Below, piece by piece: positions 43,296 to 53,662 of a DNA stretch of 64,000 bases. The stretch comes from Bisporella sp. PMI_857. Taxonomy: Eukaryota; Ascomycota; Leotiomycetes; Helotiales; Helotiaceae. A program made the position numbers and the translations under genes. Where the stretch lies: the NCBI GenBank assembly GCA_021307315.1, contig JAJSPD010000027.1:124001-188000 (forward strand). The letters run 5' to 3'. A model generated the notes under the pieces. It was not told the origin of the DNA. It made no database searches and saw only the letters and a list, made by a program, of their open reading frames with translations. Position 1 is the first letter of the stretch. The number at the start of each line of letters is the position of its first letter.

Positions 43296-44195
43296 TTATT
43301 GCTTCAACAGGTACGAGCCAATAACAGATGAACCACCCTCCCCACCCCTATCCTTGATGGCCCTATCCATTACAGCCATCAAATGTTCCAAAAGACCAGC
43401 ATCGATTCCATCCTCTCTCGCGGACTGCACAATGTTCTTGACTCCAAGGTACTGCATTCCGAGCGAGTTGCCAGCGGCATCATCAAAGCTCTCCGTATCC
43501 CAATTTGCGGCCTCACGCCCAAGCAGCGGCACAAGCGCTGTCAAGAACGGCACGATGCTGCCCTCTACTGTAGGCTGGACCTTCACGTCATCGCCTCCGT
43601 TCTTCAGGATTGCCATCGCCAGATATCCGCCACTCAGCATTCCGTACATGGCCGCTAGTGCAGCAACATCATACCGCGCCGCAGCTTCGACGGTGGGACC
43701 GAGGTAGACGGATTTACCAACGTGACCAAGGATGATCTCAATCCCCTCAAAGGCAGTAGCATCTTCACCACTGATGACTAGAAAACTATGCGGGCCTCCG
43801 ACCATTTCAGGGGTGACCATAATTGCCGAGTCAAAGTACTTAGCCGCACCCAGCTTGCGGATATAGTCCTGCATCTCAGAGGCTTGTTTGGGCGTGCCAT
43901 TTGCGATGTTGATGAAGGTCTTTCCGGTGAGGGCTCCAGTTGGGATTCCGGAGAGCACAGCGTAAATTTTGTCATAGTCAAGGAGGAGTGTGGCGATAAT
44001 GTCACTCTTCGATAGAGCGGAGCTGAGGTCGGGCTCGAAGACTGCGCCAGCGGAAATTGCGGCTTTGACCTGCGAGCGGTCGGCGGTGCGGTTCCAGATT
44101 GTGACAGTATAGTCTGCTTTTGCGAAGGATTGGGCAATGGCAGATCCCATGTTCCCAATGCCCAGGATAGTGATGGGCTGTTTGGAAGTTGACAT
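43296..44195 (-). CDS. NAD(P)-dependent imine reductase / beta-hydroxyacid dehydrogenase-like, 299 aa
   Basis: A single-exon frame of 299 residues. The N-terminus is the nucleotide-binding fold ITILGIGNMGSAIAQSFAKA with the NADP-favouring loop WNRTADRSQ. It is followed by SDIIATLLLDYDKI and FINIANGTPKQASEM, the signature region of the 6-phosphogluconate dehydrogenase-like superfamily. The catalytic Lys of true beta-hydroxyacid dehydrogenases (GxxGxGxxxKxxxN) is absent: the corresponding helix reads AAARYDVAALAAMYG with an Asp, as in imine reductases. The C-terminal helical dimer domain is complete. Reduction of a cyclic imine or an aldehyde-type intermediate is likely. It is cytosolic. It stands about 670 bases upstream of the Zn2Cys6 regulator, in the same direction. 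Confidence 0.85.
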   Translation of the reverse strand: MSTSKQPITILGIGNMGSAIAQSFAKADYTVTIWNRTADRSQVKAAISAGAVFEPDLSSALSKSDIIATLLLDYDKIYAVLSGIPTGALTGKTFINIANGTPKQASEMQDYIRKLGAAKYFDSAIMVTPEMVGGPHSFLVISGEDATAFEGIEIILGHVGKSVYLGPTVEAAARYDVAALAAMYGMLSGGYLAMAILKNGGDDVKVQPTVEGSIVPFLTALVPLLGREAANWDTESFDDAAGNSLGMQYLGVKNIVQSAREDGIDAGLLEHLMAVMDRAIKDRGGEGGSSVIGSYLLKQ

Positions 44196-44992
44196 GATGC
44201 AGAAGGCTTGAAGATGGTGGGTTGGACGTGTTTGTAGACGAGAAGACTGAGGCAGAGTGTTTGGAATGATGGCTCCAGAGCTGATCGACTCTTGTGAACC
44301 TAGAGGCGTTCTCCTTGACCGAAGCCGAATATTGTAGACGCCATATAGGGGTATTTATATTTACTCCTATTGCCAGTCTAAGCCCAAATTGATTCAGAGG
44401 GCGGTCCCGAACCTGCAAGGCAACATCCATTGTGTAGTTTACGATAGACCTACCGTAAACTCTCCGGTGACCATAAGATGCATCATAGCTATTTCGTGCC
44501 CAACTAGCAAACGCACTTAAAGTGAAGTTATCTCGGTCAGGGGTCCAATCCCCATTCAGACATAGACCCAAGTTGGCTCTGGGCTTACAAATCTGTCCAG
44601 AAACTGATGCTTGCTAAGCAACCACTATACGGGTCCGAGAATTGGCATTCCATTATGACTCCTCGCCGTGATGCCAATAAGGCGGCACAATAAGAGACCC
44701 GACTCTTCAAGTGCGCAACGGCTGCTTATTATTATTTGTAATAATGGTCTCCCAGTAGCCATATCGGTGTTTGAGGCCAGGCCCCGCAGTATTCTCGACA
44801 GTATGGCGGTGTCTTGGCATACCCCACAACAGTACGTATGGTATCGACTTTTAATACTACACTAGTATTAGTACAATATTTGTAAAAAAGTACGTAATTT
44901 TCATAATAAAATCTAATACAATACTATACGCTTGTTATACTAAATACAGGGCTAAAGCGTAAGTCAGCCGATATGCGGCTTTACATATCACG
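44196..44992. other. Intergenic region with dispersed repeat B
   Basis: The first part is the dehydrogenase promoter. Repeat B copy 1 occupies about 44800-44940. No gene is supported. Confidence 0.4.
44800..44940 (+). repeat. Dispersed repeat B, copy 1
   Basis: Contains GGTGTCTTGGCATACC, ACGTATGGTAT, a T/A-rich middle and AATCTAATACAATACTATAC. The same words occur in the same order on the opposite strand at 49951-50080. Confidence 0.65.
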
Positions 44993-45177
44993 TGTCAGGA
45001 ATCAGCATAAGTAAGTAGGCCAAGGAGCTAGAGAAACTCACAAACACATTACAACCGTAGTTGTGGAAAATTGAACAAACTGTAACGCTCCGTATTTGGC
45101 CGGCCCATATTCTATCGTTGTGATACCCTCCCAGATCCTTCAATTGATCCCTTAGTCGATAGATTCTATTTCTAACA
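44993..45177. mobile_element. Solo LTR-like element, family 1, copy 2
   Basis: A 185-bp unit from TGTCAGGAATCAGC to GATTCTATTTCTAACA. It matches 31654-31834 along its length with scattered substitutions. Flanks are ATCACG and AGGAG, so no target-site duplication is retained. Confidence 0.72.
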
Positions 45178-45679
45178 AGGAGCTCGGCTACAGTAAGTGA
45201 TATGTTCTTCAGAGACGGGACGTGACACTACCCCAGGTTTTCTTAAGCAAATCCGGATTTTGCTAGTAGAATTCCTCCAACAGCTAGTAATATTTGAGAT
45301 TGCTTTAGGTTTCTATATATTTTTTAATGCTGGGTAGCTCTTTTATTTGATAAAGTACTTAACTTGTATTTGTGTAAGATGCTGGAGTAGTGTGGCGCAA
45401 ATCAACTCCTATTGATACGAAGACTAATCTCTACCCTTTCTACTACATTCCGAGCCTCCTACTTATATCATCCGTACCCCTGGCGACTCCCTATGTGCCT
45501 ATACATGCCAAGTATTAGAGCCTTTACCGAGCCCCCTCATTGCCCCTTAGCACATGTCATCCTGGCACCTAGTAGCACATGCCTGTTATCTGTGCGTAAT
45601 AGCTTACTACACCTTTTTTAATCCTATTTTTGAAATCGGAGTAGGTTGCGTGCTATACACGGGCTTTAGTCAGACGTTA

Positions 45680-45801
45680 AATAGAATCAATCAATCAGTC
45701 AATCAAACCTGGAATTTCATTAATCAAGGAACCATAATCGCACCAGCAAGAGCGTAGTCAATAACTACTATGCCTTTCGCTATGTGATAGGTATCCCAAC
45801 A
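45680..45801 (-). mobile_element. LTR family 2 fragment
   Basis: On the minus strand it begins TGTTGGGATACCTATCACAT, then AGCGAAAGGCATAGTAGTTA and TTGACTACGCTCTTGC. It is the inverted counterpart of 46103-46200. Confidence 0.65.
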
Positions 45802-46102
45802 ATATATGTTGCTACATCAATTCCCGACACATTTCTCTTTCTAGGTTTAACTTAATTTATAAAAACTGAAAACGGAACTACAAAAGCTGTTTTTCTTGTA
45901 AGCATAAGTTCTAAAAAAAAAATCACACAGATATTAACCCCCATTTTTTAACACTTAGAGCTCTCGAAATTATAGCGCGGACATTTGCATAATTTAGTTG
46001 TGTGTATAAACTTACAAAATACAACTGTCAATGTACAATATTTCAAAAACACATAGTCTCGCAATCGGCTTTATAGTGCGAGCTAAAAAACGAAATAGTA
46101 CA

Positions 46103-46200
46103 TGTCGGAATACCTACCACGTAGCAAAAGGCGTAGTAGCTGTGACTACGCTCTTGCGGGTATGGTTACGGTATTCGTTGATTCTTCCAAGCTACGGCCT
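46103..46200 (+). mobile_element. LTR family 2 fragment
   Basis: Begins TGTCGGAATACCTACCACGT, then AGCAAAAGGCGTAGTAGCTG, TGACTACGCTCTTGCGG and TATTCGTTGATTC. The TG start fits an LTR end. The other terminus could not be fixed. Confidence 0.65.
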
Positions 46201-47339
46201 ATTGCCAGGTAGTTATATAGATGGTAGAGGGCCCACAATCCTTGCGATATGGAACGCGTGAAACTATGTATATGCATTCCAACACTAGTATTAGTATGAG
46301 ATATCTCGTGGAGCGCTAGTATTAGTATGAAACCTTGATCTTATATCATATTATCTTGCCAAGGCTAGCAAGCCGAGTTAAAAAGCTACTGCAAAGGTTA
46401 AAAACAGGTGATAATCGTATTATGTCACGAAGCAGCTTGCACGTCTCGCTAAAGCTCGTTTCTAGTTCATAAGAACTAAAGCAACGTATGCAGCATGTGT
46501 GTGTTTTTACTTGTAGAACTAGAAATCAAGCCAAGTAAACTTTCGTAGCCCAAAAGAAAGTAAGTCGTACGTTTATAAGTACGTACGGACCTACTTCTCT
46601 GTAACATATTACTAATTAGGAATAGCTTCACTTAAAGTTAAGTAATATAGTATACTATAGTATAGTATGATATAATATAAGATTGCAAATTTTGCCTTGA
46701 TACGTATGGCTATTTGAAATCTTATATTGCGTGGGGTATAGTATCCGATTTTAGGGGTTAATATATCATGATAATACTAGTTCCTTCACTGATCGGTATC
46801 GGGGCCCGTACTGGTATATGTAATAGGATAAGCTGTCTGGCAGGCGACGTCGGATATTGTACCTTTTTGGTGCAGTGGTAAAGCTTATAACCTAGCACCT
46901 AACAATCGGACAATTTAAACGACGGAAGCAACTCAATGTAGTTGATGTTGATGTGAGCAAATTTAAAACTCAACGTTATTTAGAAATACTGATATGAATA
47001 CAGAGCTCTCGAGCTTCTTTACCTCACATTTGGTTTTGGCACATGTCCACTAAATCTATTGCTTATTATCTATTAAACGCTAAAAAGGATTGTGTGCTAA
47101 CTGAATTAGTGACATTGCGCGCGTGTTAAAACAGTGAAGACGAGACTTTAATTATGAAATTTGGTGTACTTCAAAGTAAAGACAGGATGATACTATGCCT
47201 GCGCGTGCACACACCGGCAAAATATACAATAACACTATATAGTACAGCATAGCTCGCTATCTGAACGCATGTAAATAGGATCATGTGAATGCGAAGTTGT
47301 TAATCCTTCAGGACCTACAACTTCGCGATACCGTAGCTT

Positions 47340-47430
47340 AGAACAATGAATCAACGAATTCCAGAACCACACTCGCAAGAGCATATTCAATAGCTACCAC
47401 GCCTTTTGCTACGTGGTAGATATTCCAACA
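47340..47430 (-). mobile_element. LTR family 2 fragment
   Basis: On the minus strand it begins TGTTGGAATATCTACCACGT and AGCAAAAGGCGTGGTAGCTA, then TTGAATATGCTCTTGCG and GAATTCGTTGATTCATTG. It is the best preserved start of the family. Confidence 0.68.
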
Positions 47431-48324
47431 GTAAGCTGACTCGCTTATATATCTCTATATCAAATTCCAAATTCATATCTCTCCTATTTACCAATTTATC
47501 AGTTGCATGCATCCGACACTTCCTCTTTCACATTAGCCGACTTTACCAGCATATACGAGTATAGCTGGTCGTAACAGACTCTCCAGATGTCATTGGTGGA
47601 CAAAAGCCGATAGTCGTTAGCTGTAAGCCTACATATGACTCGCATGACTGCGTTATGTTGTTTGATTGCTACTTCTGCAGAGTTGGTAATGGATGTAGAT
47701 GGAGGGATCTGCCACGGGGTACTAATTGCTTATGCGCAGTTGATACGCAGTCTTGAATTTTATAAGAGCTCATGTAGATACAGAAACTCTGTTCGACTCC
47801 GAGTGGCGACAACGGCCGAAGTCTAGATTGCTTAACGAAGCCAAAGTCGACAACTCCCCCGGCAAATTCTTGGAAATTCTTGAAATGTAGAAGTCGAGCA
47901 TCGCATTTTTTTATGGGCCGCTCGTTTACGCCAGTATTACTGCCTCAAATGAGGTACAAGCGATATCGTACAATCCCACCTTCCGGTACAACCACCGAAT
48001 GAAATTGCTTTACAGTATATTGATCTGGATTGCCATTGACCCATGAATCATAATTCAGTCTTTTTGCAATCTCACGATAACTACACGGGTACTTCCTGTT
48101 GAGTTTGAAAGCCTTTTTTTCAGGTACACTGGCGCAGAACTTAGTAAAAATTTTATGTTGCGATTTCGTGTACTTTTTACAAAATAACACTTTAATTAAA
48201 TAACAACCCAAAGAATTCAAACTTAATTTATTTAAAGTTAATAAATCTAATTAAAACAAATTGTTTTAATATATATTTATATATATATTGTAGCAAGATT
48301 TGTTTTAAAAAGAAATTATTTATT

Positions 48325-48570
48325 CTAGACGGTGGCACCACTGTCAGTAGATGTCCTAAGCCCTGCCCCTGCCGAGGCCATATTCCATGTATGGTGTGCA
48401 TAATCGAGCATCGTTGTAACCCCTGCGTTCAGTGCTTCGTAAATTCCGGTAAGCTGCCCGATGTGTATGTCTTCGGGCCGTGGAGTCGATAATTTCTGTG
48501 TTTCCGGCGCTTGCGATCTAGGGCCAAGGCTGTGAGAAAGGATGCGTGAAAGGTCATGGTACTAGTTTCG
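48325..48570 (-). pseudogene. Amidohydrolase-family fragment
   Basis: On the minus strand about 75 codons read without stop through RPEDIHIGQLTGIYEALNAG, VTTMLDYAHHTWNMASAGAG and LRTSTDSGATV, ending at TAG at 48327. This matches the chlorohydrolase/imidazolonepropionase-like amidohydrolases around the EALNAGVTT..D..H block of the metal-binding barrel. The N-terminal HxH motif and all downstream parts are missing. It is a short relic in repeat-rich DNA. Confidence 0.7.
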
Positions 48571-51310
48571 AATTCGTCGTCTCATCTAAATTTGACCATG
48601 GATATGGAGACGCTTTGACATACACGGTTCGTGCTACTCAGTTTCGGGGCTGCTGGACCACCGAGCAGCTCAGGAAAAAGGGATGTCCCTGTCGCTATTA
48701 GTCTTTACAACACTCGTATACTCGTACCGCTGTACACTATTTTGCCTTTTACAATTAGACGCCAAGTGATGCACCAGGGTTAATCTTGCATTAGCGCGTA
48801 AGCAGGTTGCAGTAGCGTACTCTGAGCTGGTCCGTCCCACCCCTCCCCAGCTCTGATATAACCCCACAATGCCTAATATATTTCTCTCCCGATTTTAGCT
48901 CTTCCGCGGTTCCAGTTGGCCCACACTCTATTTCACTATGTCGGCTGTAGTACTTGACTTCCAATCCATCATTCTCAAATATGTTTGCATTGTACTGCCT
49001 AAGTCCGACGAGGTTCTGACTGCTTAGAAATTGTCAGCGTCTATATTTGGAACTCGGCTGGAAATCATTTCAACGATTCAGTGGGTGGCCACAAATCTAG
49101 ACGAGTCGCGCTAAATATCGAATGTCAACGCCTGTAAAACAACCACGCCAACCTTTTGGTGAGACCTCTCCTAATACCAGATCTCGAATTGTTGGTTCTC
49201 ATAATTACAAGATTAAATTCAGAGCGACATTGCGTCTAGAAAAGCTCAAAGATTCAACCTGCCGATTAATCGTCCAGAAATAATGTTAAACACACTTGGT
49301 CTGATAGGTGTGCTATTGAGCGTGGTAAAGGAGGAGCTACCGAGTAGGTATATCGAGAGCGGGGTAAGTATGCGAAAAGAAATTTATTTTTGCTGGCGTT
49401 TTTGCGGAGTATTAGTCGCGTAAAATCATTATAGATTGCGGGTTGAAGGTTGAGGTAATCACCCTCTATCGGAGCGTTATTATTGTTGGCAAAGAAATCG
49501 ACTCACATAAAATGTTTTTAATATCTTACCTCAAGCAATAGATGTCACCATGGCTATGGGACTGAACGTGCTAATTAGTAATGGCGTCACGGAGAGAATT
49601 CATGTATAATTATTAGTTACTTTGTATTGTATGTACTTTTATAGCGAATTGAAGTATTTCTATCTGAAGGGGACGTGGTGAGGTGGTGGGGCATGCACAG
49701 CCAATTAATGGCCACTAATTTAGTAGCCAAGGCTCGGTTAGCTATCCTCATGCAGCTAGTGGCCTCAGTGGGCAATCTTTATTTTCTCTTTATATCACTT
49801 CGCTCACCCGATTGACTACTATTTAATCCTTATATAATGAGTTTCACAATCTATTTTACACCTTGGTAAATTTCCATAAAAATAATACTTATATTACTGC
49901 AAAATTATGCATCAAACCTTTGCAAATCTAGTCTTGGCGATATATAGCATTATCACCGTATAGTATTGTATTAGAATTTCATATTAGCACTAAGTTTTCT
50001 ACAGTAATCTTATTCTAATACCGGCGTTGTATTGAAAATTCAATACCATACGTATGCCAAGACACCACAGCATTATCGCTTCGACTGGCAAGGTCACATA
50101 CCGAGCCTCAGGCCCACGGATCGTGATAAGCACATACAAAGTTAAACCTTTTCCCCAGGTTTTTCAGGCGTTCGCCTCTAAAGCTTGCCGGATAGCAGAC
50201 TATTCTCTCACGATCTAAAAGGCAACGAGCCAAAACGATTCGATGGCGCAAACTGACCTTTCTTCGCAGAACACTGATCTATTTGTATTACCATTGGGTC
50301 TTGCTTGCTGCGGTTGATGGGACCATAGGAGGAGGCGTAGGGGAAAAGTCGATAAGACATTCGCCAAAAGTCACTTCGGAAACTGTTTTAGCGAATCGGT
50401 GTCCCAGACAAACACGCAAGCACCTAAATAGAGTTAAGTACCCTTGGCGGCGACTACCCAAACTTGTCTTGCCTCCGAAGCCTGTACCAAAAGCTCGAAC
50501 TAACACTGCAGCGGATGATGTGTACCTTCCGTACGCTGGTTCAGTTTGTGTAGGTGTTTTGACCTTGTGTTCATTTTCTCGCTTGGGATATAGCTTAGGC
50601 TAGGTAAGTCAGAATTGTGGGGCTTGACCTTGTTTGTGAATATCCAAAGGAGTCGGACCACCGATTTTTGAGGCTGTGCAAGGGACTAGCGGGAGTAAGA
50701 TATCGCCGGCGGGTTTAACGCCGAATTTATGAGAAGAGTTGCGACTACACCTCTTGGCATGCACTCTACTGACACTGCCCGGGACCGGACAACACTGTAC
50801 TGTAGCGATCATGGGCCTACCACATGCAGTTCCTATGCGCCTTGGGAGATTACAGACGCGGCAAAATAGACTGTTGATAAATTGATTGACTCTCAGTCCG
50901 AACCTTATCTTGGAGGAAAGTGCCGAACTGCCAAGTGACCGTTGAACGGCCTAGTGCCTGGCTCGTTAGCTAGCTAAGCGTGTCATCCAACTGCAGTCAC
51001 TGCAGGCGGACAACGGGTTAGATTTTTCCAGATGCCAAAAAGCGTCAACAGACCTTCCTTTTAATTCGAGGATGACGAGGCCTTCAGAGCTCAAATAACT
51101 TCCCCTTGCCCTTGTAACTTGGATTCCAAGGACTTTAACTCATGGAAGAATGATAATGAATGCCGTGACACCCTGGCGAGGTTGTCGTCGCGGCAATCCT
51201 GATATCGAGCACCAGCCTACTTAAGGTGACCGTAGCTCAAGCGACCAAGTTTTGAACTTTCGTATCTAATGACCAAGCCGAGGAGTGCATTAAGCCTTAT
51301 TACTTCCGCT
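48571..51310. other. Gene-free region with repeat B copy 2
   Basis: A frame at about 48938-49110 (+) starts MSAVVLDFQSIILKYVCIVL and has two stops; it might be a relic but is unassigned. Repeat B copy 2 is at 49951-50080. Open frames at 50283-50603 (+) and 50609-50812 (-) have no recognised family. The promoter of the next gene lies at the right end. Confidence 0.4.
49951..50080 (-). repeat. Dispersed repeat B, copy 2 (inverted)
   Basis: On the minus strand it reads GGTGTCTTGGCATACGTATG, then a T/A-rich middle and TTCTAATACAATACTATACG, parallel to copy 1. The middle is diverged. It is possibly an LTR or MITE relic. Confidence 0.65.
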
Positions 51311-52834
51311 ATGCGTTTTTTCAGCGATGCAGTGGCAGCTGCCGTGGCTCTGGCTAGCACTGGTGAGTAGGAATCTTATATTTTCTGCTTCCAATTTCTC
51401 CTCTGCCCATGTCAACTAGGAAGATTCCATTCATGTACCAAGTACTCATTACTTTTTTTTAGCCCACTATAGTAGTTTAGTTTCGGCGGGTCGGGTCGAC
51501 AACCACCTCTTTTCTCGCAATCCCTTCCCACAAGTCGCCCCAGCTCCAGCAGTTGTGCCATCCGCCTGCCCTGGAGTTCCGACCATCAGTTTTCCCTTCC
51601 AAGTAGCCCGTGGGTGGGCAGCGACGAAGGTTGCGGGGGGTCTCAATTTACCACGGGGTATCGTCGTTGATACTGGGGGCCGTCTGCTCGTGGTCCAAAA
51701 TGGCGTGGGCATTTCACAGCATACTTTGGCTGGAGATGGTTGTATCCAATCCAGTCGAATCTTGATCGCTCAGACCAATCTCAACCACGGCATCTACCTG
51801 AGCCCGAATGGTACCACGCTGTATGCAAGCTCTCCAACGACTGTATGGAGATGGACCTACGACCCTGCTAGCGGTAATACCTTGGGATCGCCTACTGTGC
51901 TGATCACGGGCATGGTAAACAGTGGCCATCTTACTAGGACACTTATTGTTCCGCCGCACGCACCAAACTTGCTAATAGTTGCGCATGGATCGAATGGAAA
52001 TGTCGATGCTGCCTCTATTAATCCAGCTACCGCTCGTGCGGTAGTCAAGGTATTCGACTTGTCTCTACTACCTAGCGGCGGCTACAACTACGTGACGCAA
52101 GGCTACCTTATGGGCTATGGGCTTCGAAATGAAGTCGCCCTCGCTTTTGATGGCAATAACATGTCTAGTACCTTGTCCAAAGTTTGAAAAACAGGAAAGC
52201 TGATTACTAAAGCAGGCTCTGGGGCGTCGAGAACAGCGGCGACAATTTCAGGCGCACAGTAAACGGTGTGGCAACCGATATCCATCAGGACAATCCCGCC
52301 GAAGAACTCAACTACCTCGGCGACGTAACGGTACCAAATAACAACTGGTACGGCTACCCAGTCTGCTACACCGTTTGGCAGCCGAACTTGATTACAGATC
52401 ACATTTTTTCCCCCGGCGACCAGTTCGTTGCCGAGCCGAATAGCACTTTCAACGACAACACCTGCGCCCAGAGGTCGCGGCCCGCTCGCTTGATTTTCCA
52501 GTCCCACAACGCGCCCATCGACAGCAAGTTCGACGCTAGCTTTTCGAACCTGTTTATCACGTTACACGGTTCCTGGAACCGCCAGCCGGCGGCAGGGTTT
52601 AGGCTTATCAGTGTCCCTTTCACCCGGAACGGTTCTGGGGCATATGCACCTGTGGCTGCTGCGAATACGGCCTCGGGGTGGCAGGACATTTTGTATCAGG
52701 CAGACCCCTCGAACTGTTCCGGAACGACGTGCATCCGGCCTGCTGGGCTGACATTTGTGGCTGGAGGCAACATGTATATGACTAGTGACAATCAAAGAGA
52801 CGGGGAGTTGTTCTTGATCGGAAGAGTAGGGTAG
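51311..52834 (+). CDS. Secreted L-sorbosone / PQQ-type dehydrogenase-like beta-propeller, 456 aa
   Basis: Three exons (51311-51362, 51463-52162, 52216-52834) join in frame across introns of 100 and 53 nt to give 456 residues. The N-terminus MRFFSDAVAAAVALASTAHY looks like a signal peptide, split by intron 1. The chain has the sorbosone/glucose dehydrogenase propeller words: GGLNLPRGIVVDTGGRLLVV, LNHGIYLSPNGTTLYASS, YGLRNEVALAFDGNNM|LWGV across intron 2, GDNPAEELN-like QDNPAEELNYLGDV, LFITLHGSWNR and RPAGLTF. Fungal relatives include the AA12 PQQ-dependent pyranose dehydrogenases, which oxidise sugars and feed electrons to lytic polysaccharide monooxygenases. No cytochrome or cellulose-binding domain is attached here. 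Cofactor dependence is inferred from family, not shown. Confidence 0.85.
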
Positions 52835-53056
52835 TATGCGTAAACTAATCGCGGTACAGGGCTCTGCAGGGTCTTCTTTGGGATTATGGTGAGAGATAAG
52901 CTCACTTGTTCTATGCAAAAGTGATCTGGCGACTAGCGCGGATTCCCGCTATTAGTATAATATTTGCTTCAAATCTACGGTTCCCAACATCCTGTCCCCC
53001 CCAAGAGAAAGCACTTCTTATTTAGTGAAGTTTTTCGTGATACGTCAAGACTTCGT

Positions 53057-53662
53057 TCACCCTCCCGTATCTCTTCCATTACCATTATAGCTCTTTTCAG
53101 AAATCCCGGATGAACACTCCGACGGTTTGTGATCCACTATAACATCCTCAAACAGGATCTCACTTAATGGCGTTTTCCCATCTGCCACAATGCCTTCCTC
53201 TTCCCTGTCATGTACTACCCCACCCACAACCATGTTATGCCGAGGTAGCAACGCCTCTTCATATCTTGGTGGAGAAGTTTCTCCATTCCCTATGCTCCCC
53301 TTTCTGGACCTATTAAGACTTGTATGCAGTGGCAATGAACGAGCATCTCCAGTCGTAACTTCATCCCGTTTTCGCTTTCCACAATATCTTACGCGGCCAC
53401 CGCAACAGCCGCAGCAGAACCACATCGAGAAGATGGTGACAGCAATAATTCCGATAATGATAGCAGCGATAATAGCTATCTTAGCACCGAGTGCGAGGTT
53501 TTGCCAGAAGCTCTTTGAAGCGTGGATTAGATCTGAAGTTGCTGCTGGGGATGGCTCGCTGGTAGCTTGAACATTGTTTAATGTGGTTGTATACATCATG
53601 CTGGTCGTGAATGTAGAGGTAGCCCGGGAGGAATTATCAGGTTTGGCTGGGTATTTAGTCAT
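53057..53662 (-). CDS. Single-pass membrane protein with PPxY tail (possibly 5'-incomplete)
   Basis: A 201-residue frame: a Ser/Thr-rich outer part (residues 1-55), one hydrophobic helix AKIAIIAAIIIGIIAVTIFS near 60-79, a membrane-proximal cluster WFCCGCCGG, basic KRKR, then a cytosolic tail with SPPRYEEAL near 130-138. PPRY is a WW-domain ligand that often recruits a ubiquitin ligase. The layout is that of fungal surface or sensor-like proteins whose outer domain is longer. Just upstream, a different frame reads CNRQSNVTFTATPP up to a run of seven C. Shifting one base in that run would join it to QTESTM, the in-frame codons immediately before this ATG. So the annotated part may be the 3' end of a longer gene with a homopolymer frameshift or sequencing error. 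Confidence 0.6.
   Translation of the reverse strand: MTKYPAKPDNSSRATSTFTTSMMYTTTLNNVQATSEPSPAATSDLIHASKSFWQNLALGAKIAIIAAIIIGIIAVTIFSMWFCCGCCGGRVRYCGKRKRDEVTTGDARSLPLHTSLNRSRKGSIGNGETSPPRYEEALLPRHNMVVGGVVHDREEEGIVADGKTPLSEILFEDVIVDHKPSECSSGISEKSYNGNGRDTGG

Larger units (their letters stand above)
45178..48324. other. Gene-free AT-rich, LTR-fragment region
   Basis: Over 3 kb of AT-rich DNA with no supported gene. Family 2 LTR pieces lie near 45680-45801 (-), 46103-46200 (+) and 47340-47430 (-). A short-period TATAGTAT-type run lies at 46645-46680. A minus-strand frame at 47945-48220 (91 codons, lysine-rich) has no recognised family. Confidence 0.5.

Noticed and set aside
46866..46920. tRNA-like words (TTGGTGCAGTGGTAAAGC)
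   Set aside because: The A-box-like start is not followed by a B box or a cloverleaf.
50283..50812. Two open frames of 106 and 67 codons
   Set aside because: Low-information sequences without recognisable domain or good start context; kept as intergenic.
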